Numbered from the stretch's first letter, positions 26,335-33,084 are shown. The stretch is DNA of 38,242 nucleotides from DRGT01 sp035685445 (GCA_035685445.1 DASSAK010000023.1:1-38242), one strand, 5' to 3'. The notes: generated by a model not told the origin, from the letters alone. A program made the numbers and translations.

Positions 26335-27705
26335 AGGATTTCCTTTCTTTTGGTATACGTGAACCTTATGAAACACATTATGTGAAGAAAATACTGCCAA
26401 GGCAGCGATGACAATTCCAATGAAATTTCTCATGGTCATAATTTCATTTGGTTGATCAGAAATTATTGAGAATTGAAATGCGGTGTAAAAATTATCAAAT
26501 AACCAAAATGCTAATGTTACCCATGACAATACGCCTGCAATAAGATATCCAAGTCTTGTTTTGTTGTTTACAAATAATATGGCAAAACCAATCGTGGTAA
26601 ACCATACGACTGAAGCCAGTATCCATAAAGGTTGATAAATTGCACTCCGTTCATCAAGCCAATAGTAGCTAGTTCCAATCATACCCAAAGTGAATAAGGA
26701 AATCATGAGGATTTTTTGATTTATGATAAAGCTTGTTTTTTCTTCTTTTGATTTTTTTAATGGAGGATTTTTTGCAATTTCTTTTGTTGCAATATCTATT
26801 GACTCTCTTACCGATTTGAGGCGAAGTGGTATTATTTTGGTAATAGAATCATCAGTCACTACAGTATCATGAACTAGACTATCAATTAGTGGTCGTGCTA
26901 ATGATGCTTTTACAGGAGTAATCAAATCAACCCAATAGGAAGATAACCTTGTGGTTAAAAATGGGATTTCAATGATATAGAGATTCTTGTTAAGATATGC
27001 AGCATAAACACGCATTAATTCCTCATATGTCATTTTTTCAGGGCCGCCAATTTCAAAGATTTTTCCACTAGTCTCCTCTTTCTCAAGACAACGAATGAGA
27101 TATTCAACAACATCATCAAGTGCAATTGGTTGTGCCAAAGATTTTACCCAACTTGGACATACCATTACTCTTAATCTCTCAACTAAATAACGAAGCATTG
27201 CATAGGAACCTCCTTGTGCGCCAATAATTATAGAAGCTCGTAATTCAGTTACAGGAATATTACCAGATGCTAAAATTTCACCAACTTCTTTTCGGCTCCT
27301 CATATGTTGAGAAAGTTCTAAACTATCATTAACTAATCCGCCAAGATAAATTATTCTTTTTACACCTGCATTTGTTGCGGCCTTTAAGAAATTTTTTGCT
27401 TGGATTTTTTCTCTATTAGCAAAATCCTTCCAATGTTCTTTGTTCCCTTCCATTGAATGTAATAAATAATACACCACTTCAACTCCATCAAGTGCATTGG
27501 CTAATTGTTCATATTCTAATGCATTTGCCTGAACATACTTTACGTTATCTTTATCAGACAAGCTTTTTCTTGTCATTGCTTTAATTTTATAACCATGATT
27601 TGTAAGTGACTTAACTAAACGTGATCCAATAAATCCGGTTGAGCCGGTAACTAGAACGCCATATGGTTTTGAGAGTAGCTTTTTTGATTCTAATTTTTGA
27701 GTCAT
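26329..27705 (-). CDS. NAD(P)-binding epimerase/SDR-like protein with C-terminal membrane domain
   Basis: This 458-residue protein has an atypical short-chain dehydrogenase/NmrA-like Rossmann domain (about 13-300; nucleotide loop VTGSTGFIGSRL) and a C-terminal domain with about four membrane helices (about 330-450). The N-terminal part resembles the NDUFA9/YbjT-like group, in which the canonical Tyr-x-x-x-Lys active site is often lost; I see no convincing YxxxK here. It may work on quinones, lipids or sugar nucleotides at the membrane, but the substrate is unknown. It starts at ATG 27705 with a TATA-like box at about 27731-27736. Confidence 0.82.
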   Translation of the reverse strand: MTQKLESKKLLSKPYGVLVTGSTGFIGSRLVKSLTNHGYKIKAMTRKSLSDKDNVKYVQANALEYEQLANALDGVEVVYYLLHSMEGNKEHWKDFANREKIQAKNFLKAATNAGVKRIIYLGGLVNDSLELSQHMRSRKEVGEILASGNIPVTELRASIIIGAQGGSYAMLRYLVERLRVMVCPSWVKSLAQPIALDDVVEYLIRCLEKEETSGKIFEIGGPEKMTYEELMRVYAAYLNKNLYIIEIPFLTTRLSSYWVDLITPVKASLARPLIDSLVHDTVVTDDSITKIIPLRLKSVRESIDIATKEIAKNPPLKKSKEEKTSFIINQKILMISLFTLGMIGTSYYWLDERSAIYQPLWILASVVWFTTIGFAILFVNNKTRLGYLIAGVLSWVTLAFWLFDNFYTAFQFSIISDQPNEIMTMRNFIGIVIAALAVFSSHNVFHKVHVYQKKGNPL

Positions 27706-27730
27706 TTTACATCTGTCCTTTATTTCTCAC

Positions 27731-27736
27731 ATATAT
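27731..27736 (-). promoter_or_regulatory. TATA-like box for the SDR-like gene
   Basis: ATATAT (reverse strand) is centred about 28 bases before the ATG at 27705, consistent with a near-leaderless transcript. Confidence 0.4.
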
Positions 27737-27756
27737 TCTAGGGGTAACTTTTTGAA

Positions 27757-27765
27757 TAGTGCTAA
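27757..27765 (+). promoter_or_regulatory. TAGTGCTAA word, copy A (candidate operator)
   Basis: This nine-base word occurs here, inverted at 27848-27856, and at 30600-30608, all in intergenic DNA around the cobalamin-sensor cluster. Copy A lies about 25 bases upstream of the SDR-like gene's TATA-like box and 131 bases before the secreted protein gene. Confidence 0.35.
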
Positions 27766-27847
27766 CAAAGGATAGTTTAAGTATTTTCTAATTATTATAG
27801 ATGTAAAAAATTTAAAATCATCAAATTTTTACCACTAGAAATCAGTA

Positions 27848-27856
27848 TTAGCACTA
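27848..27856 (-). promoter_or_regulatory. TAGTGCTAA word, copy B (inverted; overlaps the BRE position)
   Basis: On the reverse strand this reads TAGTGCTAA, and CTAGTGCTAA when extended by one base, matching copy C. It ends one base before the TATA-like box at 27858, where TFB would contact the BRE. A bound factor here could affect initiation at 27888. Confidence 0.35.
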
Positions 27857-27857
27857 G

Positions 27858-27865
27858 TTTAAATA
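27858..27865 (+). promoter_or_regulatory. TATA-like box for the secreted repeat protein
   Basis: TTTAAATA is centred about 26 bases before the ATG at 27888. It predicts transcription starting at that ATG and argues against the in-frame GTG two codons upstream (27882). Confidence 0.5.
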
Positions 27866-27887
27866 TCATTACTACAGAATTGTGTTA

Positions 27888-28790
27888 ATGAAATATGAAG
27901 CAACAATAATTGCAGCGGTCATACTATTAATGCCCGTTGCACACTCAGCATACGCAGAAAATATTCCAAGCTGGATTAAAAACAATGCAGCATGGTGGGC
28001 AGAAGGAACAATATCGGAAGGAGAGTTTCTAAACGGAATTCAATATTTGATTAAAGAAGATGTACTTTTAGTTACACAAACGCAAGTCACATCTGAAAAA
28101 GTAGGCACAGTACCTGATTGGGTAAAAAATAATGCGGCCTGGTGGGCAGAAGGAGTTATCACAGATGATGAATTTCTAAATGGAATTCAACATCTAATAA
28201 AAATTGGAATGATTTCAGTTCCAAGTGAGAAAGTTCATCTAGAAAAAACACAATCAGCTGAAAAGAAACAAAGCTCAACAAACTCAGAGACAGCAGCGCT
28301 AGAATCTGAGCTAGAAGCATGTCAAGAAATCAAAAAAGCTTATGACAGATTAAAATGTGAAGACAAAGTAGAGGCAAAAATTCTTGCTTTAGATTATAAG
28401 AAAAATGCAAAAGTATATTCTGTTGGCCCAGTTAATTTCTACTTCAAAGGAGCAGATCTTGAAATAATATCTGCAGAACGCGCCAATCTATCAATTAGCA
28501 TGTTAGTAGAAAATACACGTACAAGTGACAATGTTTCAATGTTTTGTAGTGGCCCATCTGTCTGCAACTATGATGTTGTGGCAGGAGACAAAGTATACAA
28601 ATATTCATCACAGGACTTTACAAATGGACAAATAGTTCTCAAGCCGGGTGAGAGCAAAGAATTCACTATGCTGTTTGGACCCAACATCGGTTACGGTGGA
28701 ACTGAATTTGAGTATGACCCATCAAAAGATTATTCATTTAGAATATCTGAGCCATGGGGAAGTGCAAAAATTCCATTGGAGTTGGGTTAA
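27888..28790 (+). CDS. Secreted protein with two tryptophan-rich tandem repeats
   Basis: This 300-residue exported protein has a clear signal peptide (residues 1-23, ending AHSAYA before ENIPSW). Two copies of a 36-37-residue repeat follow (about 26-62 and 76-111). Each holds a [IV]P-x-W-[IV]-KNNAAWWAEG core, then an acidic segment with Glu-Phe-Leu-Asn-Gly-Ile, and ends in an amphipathic LI-x(4)-[ILV] part. A charged linker and a C-terminal beta-sandwich-like domain (about 170-300, with one Cys pair, FCSGPSVCNY) complete it. The same repeat is found twice in the protease at 35451. I cannot name the family. The ATG at 27888 is preferred over GTG 27882 from the TATA spacing. Confidence 0.8.
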   Translation: MKYEATIIAAVILLMPVAHSAYAENIPSWIKNNAAWWAEGTISEGEFLNGIQYLIKEDVLLVTQTQVTSEKVGTVPDWVKNNAAWWAEGVITDDEFLNGIQHLIKIGMISVPSEKVHLEKTQSAEKKQSSTNSETAALESELEACQEIKKAYDRLKCEDKVEAKILALDYKKNAKVYSVGPVNFYFKGADLEIISAERANLSISMLVENTRTSDNVSMFCSGPSVCNYDVVAGDKVYKYSSQDFTNGQIVLKPGESKEFTMLFGPNIGYGGTEFEYDPSKDYSFRISEPWGSAKIPLELG

Positions 28791-28874
28791 CCCCTTTTTC
28801 TTTTTTATGGTGATTAAATGTTGAATAAAACTTGCAAAGTAAATCAAAAAAATACTATTTCTGAGGCTAAAAAT

Positions 28875-28879
28875 GGAGG
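28875..28879 (+). promoter_or_regulatory. Shine-Dalgarno GGAGG for the small zinc-ribbon gene
   Basis: A full GGAGG lies eight bases before the ATG at 28888. It is one of the strongest ribosome-binding sites in the window and supports the small gene being real. It also implies a leadered mRNA here. Confidence 0.6.
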
Positions 28880-28887
28880 CTTTTTGA

Positions 28888-29067
28888 ATGGGTAGAACAT
28901 GCAAGGGCATTTGCATCATGCTAAAAGCAGAGCCAGTACCAAACAAAATCAGATATGAATTAGGACAAAAAAGATGTACTTTTTGTGGATTATTTTTTGA
29001 GACAAATGAAGTAAGATGTCCATGCTGTAAAGCGGTTTTACGTACAAAGCCAAGAGGAAAAAGATGA
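28888..29067 (+). CDS. 59-residue zinc-ribbon protein (MGRTCKGIC type)
   Basis: This small protein begins MGRTCKGICI and has a treble-clef or zinc-ribbon arrangement: CTFCG (Cys30, Cys33) and CPCC (Cys44, Cys46, Cys47). It ends in a basic RTKPRGKR tail. I recognise this type as a recurrent small protein family of Thaumarchaeota; nobody has given it a function that I know of. The basic tail suggests nucleic-acid binding. It has a strong GGAGG site and ends twelve bases before the cobalamin-sensor gene, so the two are probably one operon. Confidence 0.8.
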   Translation: MGRTCKGICIMLKAEPVPNKIRYELGQKRCTFCGLFFETNEVRCPCCKAVLRTKPRGKR

Positions 29068-29079
29068 GAGGAATGTTAT

Positions 29080-29928
29080 ATGGTGTACATTAGAGCAAAA
29101 AAAGTCAAAGGCGATCAATATCTCTATTTGGTTAAAAGCATATGGGATTCTAAAAAAGCAACTTCACGGCAAGAGATTGTAAAATATTTAGGAAAAGCAA
29201 AAAATGTTTCAATAGAAGACATTCCAGTTGATTATAGAAACAATGCAAAAATCACAGCGTATGTTTCTGCACATGCCGGAGAGAATATTAAAAAAAATCA
29301 ACAATTGATTAAAAAACTTCAAAAAGAAATTTTCAATTCATTAACGAAAGGAGATCTAAATAATACATTAGAGATTTTTGAAACATATAACAAAAATTTC
29401 CCAATTGAGAATTTTTATGACAATCTATTAAGACCTGCAATGTACAAAGTGGGGGATTTATGGGAATCAGGTGAAATTAGTGTTGCCACAGAACATGTTG
29501 CAAGCAACATTGCTCACGAATTAGTCAGTAATATTATTCAAAGATCACCAAGATCAAATAATAAAGACAAGGTCTTGGTTTGCACTCCTAGCGGCGAAGA
29601 ACATAGTCTTGGATGCAGATTAATTGAATCATATCTTCAGAGCAAGGGTTATCGTGTGTTTAATTTAGCGCCAGCAGTACCTGCAGAATCCCTAATTACA
29701 TTTATCCATGATCATAATCCAGATATTATTCTAGTTTCAATTACTATGAAGGACAATGTAAAAACAGGGCAAAGACTTGTAAACAAAATTCAGAAAGAAT
29801 GTGAAATTCCAATTCTAATTGGAGGGCAGGCAGTTGCTTCTCAAAATTACAAATTTAATGGAGTTATTTTTTCAGAAGAATCATTAGAAAAGATACCCAA
29901 AGTAATAAGAGAGATGGTAAGAAAGTAA
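29080..29928 (+). CDS. CarH-like cobalamin-binding sensor protein with non-MerR N terminus
   Basis: This 282-residue protein has a four-helix cobalamin cap (about 80-160) and a Rossmann-type B12-binding domain (about 163-282). The cap holds Trp128-x9-Glu138-His139 (WESGEISVATEH), the signature that covers the 5'-deoxyadenosyl group in CarH photoreceptors. The second domain begins KVLVCTPSGEEHSLG, with Glu173-x-His175-x-x-Gly178, the E-variant of the DxHxxG motif; His175 should be the lower cobalt ligand. Later NPDIILVSITMKD and ILIGGQAV fit the family. The first 55 residues are not a MerR domain but a small strand-rich module (YIRAKKVKGDQYLYLVKS, then VKYLGKAK) like the N terminus of some transposase-related archaeal proteins. 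It probably senses adenosylcobalamin, perhaps light; a role as corrinoid carrier for a methyltransferase is the main alternative. Confidence 0.8.
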   Translation: MVYIRAKKVKGDQYLYLVKSIWDSKKATSRQEIVKYLGKAKNVSIEDIPVDYRNNAKITAYVSAHAGENIKKNQQLIKKLQKEIFNSLTKGDLNNTLEIFETYNKNFPIENFYDNLLRPAMYKVGDLWESGEISVATEHVASNIAHELVSNIIQRSPRSNNKDKVLVCTPSGEEHSLGCRLIESYLQSKGYRVFNLAPAVPAESLITFIHDHNPDIILVSITMKDNVKTGQRLVNKIQKECEIPILIGGQAVASQNYKFNGVIFSEESLEKIPKVIREMVRK

Positions 29929-30000
29929 GTTATTTTGGAATAAAATCTCTTAGATAATTGTTCCAAATCGATCGTTTGATCAAACACTATGTGAGGCATT

Positions 30001-30591
30001 TTAAACGCCTTCATTCATTCCAATAAAACTTGCTTGTTCTGGATATTCATAATATAATAAAAAATAAGTTTGACTAGCCAAATAGGTCTTATCATATTTT
30101 GATGTCCATGATTTTAAAAGCCCAAGCATTTCACTTAAGGTAATTTTTCCCTCACAAAAATGATTTAATGAAATCAGAAAAGCTGATTTTTCATCTGGGC
30201 TAAGCTCATGTAAAAAGTGGCTAAAAATGTGGCTCAGTGCGTTAATGTTAGAGCTGATCGTGGGAGAAATTTCTAATGCAAATTTAAGTTGTTTTTCATA
30301 ATTTTCAAGTATGTCGTCTAATTCTTTTTGATCATGGTTTGCTATCAAATTTCCTAATACATTCAAGTGCTTTGGACTATGTACCATTATCAAAAATTTA
30401 TTGATGGTGTGAAAATGAACCAAATTTTTCATTGATGGGTTTAATTTCAATTCCTTAAATCGTTCTAGTACAAAATCTAAAATTTCATCTTCTTCCATAT
30501 GTTTAGAAAAAGAAGAGTTATTTTGACGTTGAGGTTTTTTAATTGACATATTATTGAAAAAGAAAATCAAAGTATAAGAATAAGAATCCAT
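30001..30591 (-). CDS. DUF1722 (YbgA-like) protein
   Basis: This protein matches DUF1722: LVHFHTINKFLIMVHSPKH, then a GNLIANHD segment, NALSHIFSHF, LSPDEKSAFL and, near the end, YLASQTYFLLYY. The domain covers about residues 57-182 of 196. In bacteria DUF1722 is often fused to DUF523 (TudS-like) and lies next to photolyase genes (E. coli ybgA beside phrB); here it stands alone, with no DUF523 part. Its molecular role is unknown. The start is uncertain: ATG at 30591, 30549 or 30498. The N-terminal 45 residues look disordered, so they do not decide. It is divergent from the pyrimidine-dimer glycosylase gene and convergent with the cobalamin sensor. Confidence 0.85.
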   Translation of the reverse strand: MDSYSYTLIFFFNNMSIKKPQRQNNSSFSKHMEEDEILDFVLERFKELKLNPSMKNLVHFHTINKFLIMVHSPKHLNVLGNLIANHDQKELDDILENYEKQLKFALEISPTISSNINALSHIFSHFLHELSPDEKSAFLISLNHFCEGKITLSEMLGLLKSWTSKYDKTYLASQTYFLLYYEYPEQASFIGMNEGV

Positions 30592-30599
30592 GATTTTTC

Positions 30600-30608
30600 T
30601 AGTGCTAA
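30600..30608 (+). promoter_or_regulatory. TAGTGCTAA word, copy C (candidate operator)
   Basis: This copy extends to CTAGTGCTAA (30599-30608), identical to copy B. It lies between the DUF1722 start and its likely TATA element (about 30612-30618), a position where a bound protein could block the promoter. Confidence 0.35.
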
Positions 30609-30649
30609 AAATAATTAAATTACTTTTTCATTATTAACTAAATTATTTT
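30608..30649. repeat. Imperfect inverted repeat in the DUF1722/glycosylase divergent promoter
   Basis: Arms 30608-30622 and 30635-30649 match at 13 of 15 positions (AAAATAATT-n3-TTA and its complement) with a 12-base spacer. The repeat lies in the 68-base gap between the two divergent genes and overlaps where both TATA boxes should be. It could be a shared operator, or simply two AT-rich promoters facing each other. Confidence 0.4.
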
Positions 30650-30659
30650 ATTCTATTGT

Positions 30660-30992
30660 ATGAGAGTTTGGGATGTTCCGCCAAAAAAATTATGCAAAAA
30701 TCATCTATTGGGGGAGCACAGAGAGATTCATGCAATTTGGTCAATTCTCACCAAAAAAAAGAAAGGTTACAGTATGCATCCAGAAACAAAAAGATGGGCA
30801 GGTAAGTTATCAGCATTATACCTACGGCATGAAAAATTAGTCATTGAAATGAAAAATCGTAGATATTCACATAAAAGCCCATTAGAAAAAAAATTAGCAA
30901 ACGGAAAAACCGTTCAAAATGAGTTTGTAAATACATTAAAAGAACAATTAGATATTTTAAAAATGAAAAACTGCAAATGCCAAACTAGATAA
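30660..30992 (+). CDS. Pyrimidine-dimer DNA glycosylase (T4 endonuclease V-like)
   Basis: This 110-residue protein resembles the endonuclease V (DenV) family, which excises UV-induced cyclobutane pyrimidine dimers. Aligned with T4 endonuclease V with one residue offset, it keeps Arg2 (T4 Arg3), His15-Leu16 (His16-Leu17), Glu19 (Glu20), and Arg21-Glu22 (Arg22 and the catalytic Glu23) in NHLLGEHREIH. The alpha-amino nucleophile of T4 Thr2 would fall on Met1 here, since Arg2 should block Met removal. It then has GYSMHPETKRW and YLRHEKLVIEM, typical of the cellular branch. It ends in a Cys/Lys-rich tail. It is divergent from the DUF1722 gene, which suggests shared control. Confidence 0.85.
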   Translation: MRVWDVPPKKLCKNHLLGEHREIHAIWSILTKKKKGYSMHPETKRWAGKLSALYLRHEKLVIEMKNRRYSHKSPLEKKLANGKTVQNEFVNTLKEQLDILKMKNCKCQTR

Positions 30993-31009
30993 AATAATTG
31001 TAAAGAGAT

Positions 31010-32221
31010 CTATTTTTTTGAGGCACTAACAAGTGAAACTACATCTCTATCACGAAGTTGATATGTAGTAGGAAGACGTAGTTTGTAGCGAAGATCCTTT
31101 GCGTAAAGCAGTCCTTTAGTTAAATCTGTGTGGATTTCTTTGGCAAGATCATTAACTGTCGCACCGTCTTTTAGTAAAATAAGATCTGGCAAAACTCGGC
31201 CCTTTTTATCAGATAGTTTTTCTTCATCTGCAACTGGATATACGGAATTCATTTTCAATAATTTGAAAACAGCAATATTGATTGCAAATTGAACACCTGT
31301 TCTCATATATTCACCCATAATACCTTTTTTGATAAACTCTAAAGCATTTTTTTGTTTGTCGTTTAATTCTCCTGATTTTAAAATATCAAATTGTTCAGAG
31401 CCTGGAGAATATTTTATCAATCCCTTTTGTTCTGCCCGTCGTAAGCTTAGTTCACTATCTGCACTTGCAGGCACAACAATTGTATCTATAAATCGTTCAC
31501 GTAATCTCTCAAAGTTTTTGTCAGCTCCCTCAACATCAATTTTATTTGCAACAATCAGAGTTGGTTTTGAAACTTTTCTCAAAAATGTTGCAAAGGTTTT
31601 GCTATCATCAATTCCATAATCATCAAATTTCTTATCTTCAAGATTTGCAACTTTTAGGGTTTCTTTTACGTGACTGTTTGTTACACCAATTCCACGATAA
31701 AGATCTGTTATAGCATCAACAAAGTCAGTTCCTGATTGAATTAATTTTGAAAGCTTATCTCTATTTCCCTCCAGAATTTTATGATACCACATTATAAGTT
31801 CCTCTTCAATGTCTGCAAAATCAGAAATTGGATCACCAGAACCAGCTTCTGTAATTTTGCCAGATGTATCTATTCCCCCCGATACATCTACTACATGCAA
31901 CAGTGCATCAGATTGTGCAGCAACTGAAAGAAATTGATTTCCTAGTCCTTTTCCCTTCCACGCGTCTTTGATCAACCCAGGTAAATCTATCATTTCAATT
32001 GGAATGTATCTCCACCCATCAATGCATTTTGAATTGTTTGGATTATCTTGTACTTTGAATTCAGGGTGAACACATAGAGTTATGGCATTTGCAGTTGCAG
32101 ATTCTGGTTTTTTAGTTGTAAATGGATAGGTAGAGATTTCTGCAGAAGACAGAGTAGATGAATTAAAAAATGTAGTCTTGCCGGTGTTTGTTTTACCAAT
32201 AAGACCGATTTTTATCGGCAT
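31010..32221 (-). CDS. Obg/YchF-type archaeal GTPase with TGS domain
   Basis: This 403-residue protein is a GTPase of the archaeal YchF/Obg-related group. It shows G1 GKTNTGKTT, the switch II DLPGLIKDAWKGKGLG, and G4 ANKID. A long insertion separates G3 from G4. The C-terminal TGS domain (about 330-403; KDGATVNDLAKEIH, ending RDRDVVSLVSASKK) is a ubiquitin-like RNA/ribosome-binding module. It likely acts in translation or ribosome handling. It lies downstream of a small helical protein gene and a CoA-binding protein gene on the same strand. Confidence 0.92.
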   Translation of the reverse strand: MPIKIGLIGKTNTGKTTFFNSSTLSSAEISTYPFTTKKPESATANAITLCVHPEFKVQDNPNNSKCIDGWRYIPIEMIDLPGLIKDAWKGKGLGNQFLSVAAQSDALLHVVDVSGGIDTSGKITEAGSGDPISDFADIEEELIMWYHKILEGNRDKLSKLIQSGTDFVDAITDLYRGIGVTNSHVKETLKVANLEDKKFDDYGIDDSKTFATFLRKVSKPTLIVANKIDVEGADKNFERLRERFIDTIVVPASADSELSLRRAEQKGLIKYSPGSEQFDILKSGELNDKQKNALEFIKKGIMGEYMRTGVQFAINIAVFKLLKMNSVYPVADEEKLSDKKGRVLPDLILLKDGATVNDLAKEIHTDLTKGLLYAKDLRYKLRLPTTYQLRDRDVVSLVSASKK

Positions 32222-32263
32222 AGTTACATTTTCATTTTTGATTATTTATCTCTGCCTGCAACA

Positions 32264-32623
32264 CTAATTCATTTTTTGTTCTTTGAGTTTACGACAAGTA
32301 TGCTGTAGTTCTTTAATCGACCATTCAATTTCGTCTAGCTCATCTTTTGTAAGATCGTCATTCCATTTTTCAAGAATTGTTTTTGAGATTTGGGAGCAGC
32401 TATACAAAATATTCCAATACGGATGATGCTCAGCAGTGGTATTTGCAAGTTCGGAAACATCTTCCAACCCATTTTTAGCTCTTGATAACGAGTCAATGTT
32501 TTCACCAAAAATTTTGATAATGTTTGATTCTAGATCAGTTTCCAGTTTTAATTGAGTCTTTTTTTCTTCAAATGATTTTATTAATTCTAAAAGCGATTGA
32601 TGAAATTCTTCAAATGAAGTCAT
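32264..32623 (-). CDS. Small helical protein of unknown function
   Basis: I do not recognise this 119-residue protein. It is predicted to be almost wholly alpha-helical with heptad-like spacing (FHQSLLELIKSFEEKK near the start and a long helix with ELDEIEWSIKELQHTCRKL at the end), rich in Glu and Lys, with two cysteines (about positions 81 and 110). It may be a coiled-coil dimer. It lies three bases after the stop of the CoA-binding protein gene, so the two are co-transcribed. Confidence 0.7.
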   Translation of the reverse strand: MTSFEEFHQSLLELIKSFEEKKTQLKLETDLESNIIKIFGENIDSLSRAKNGLEDVSELANTTAEHHPYWNILYSCSQISKTILEKWNDDLTKDELDEIEWSIKELQHTCRKLKEQKMN

Positions 32624-32626
32624 ACT

Positions 32627-33037
32627 CTAGAAAAGGCGTTGATGTTCTGCAAGCATGCATCGGTTAAAGACAACTTTGATTCCTTTCTTTCTGGCCAATT
32701 CTTCTGCCTCCTCATTGTGGATTCCTTGCTGAAGCCAGATGACTTTTGGTTTCATTTTAATTGCTTCTTCAACTATGGGCAAAACTTGTTCAGAAGGTCT
32801 AAAAACATCTACTATGTCAATTGGTTGATCAATTTCTGAAAGATTTTGATAAGATTTTTTATTCAATATTTCTGTTGTAGTAGGATTTATCGGCATAATG
32901 TTGTATCCTTGCTCAGAGAGATATTTTGGAACATAGTGTGCTGCTTTTTCTGGATTTTTTGACATCCCAACAACTGCGACATTTTTGAGAGAAAAAATAT
33001 CTTTTATTTCATCATCAGAGTGGTTATCTTTTTCCAT
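32627..33037 (-). CDS. CoA-binding domain protein (YccU-like)
   Basis: This 136-residue protein is a stand-alone Rossmann CoA-binding domain. It starts with a charged helix, then VAVVGMSKNPEKAAHYVPKYL (the nucleotide loop) and IMPINPTT, and ends in VVFNRCMLAEHQRLF, the typical conserved tail of the YccU group. In larger proteins this fold is part of acyl-CoA synthetases (ADP-forming); alone it is thought to bind CoA or acyl-CoA, but the physiological role is not settled. Next on the strand is the helical protein gene. Confidence 0.9.
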   Translation of the reverse strand: MEKDNHSDDEIKDIFSLKNVAVVGMSKNPEKAAHYVPKYLSEQGYNIMPINPTTTEILNKKSYQNLSEIDQPIDIVDVFRPSEQVLPIVEEAIKMKPKVIWLQQGIHNEEAEELARKKGIKVVFNRCMLAEHQRLF

Positions 33038-33084
33038 AGTAAATCATTATTTTTGAACAGTTTTTAATTTTAGCCCATTTTTGG

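Noticed and set aside
27706..27881. A possible B12 riboswitch upstream of the secreted repeat protein
   Set aside because: The region is AT-rich with no B12-box-like GC-rich core, and the predicted transcript starts at the ATG, leaving no leader.
29080..29250. N terminus of the cobalamin sensor resembles a transposase N-terminal module, suggesting an insertion sequence
   Set aside because: No DDE catalytic residues, no terminal inverted repeats, and the frame continues into intact B12-binding domains.
32264..32623. The small helical protein as a possible toxin-antitoxin partner of the CoA-binding gene
   Set aside because: No toxin fold or antitoxin DNA-binding domain is visible, and CoA-binding proteins of this group are widespread housekeeping genes.
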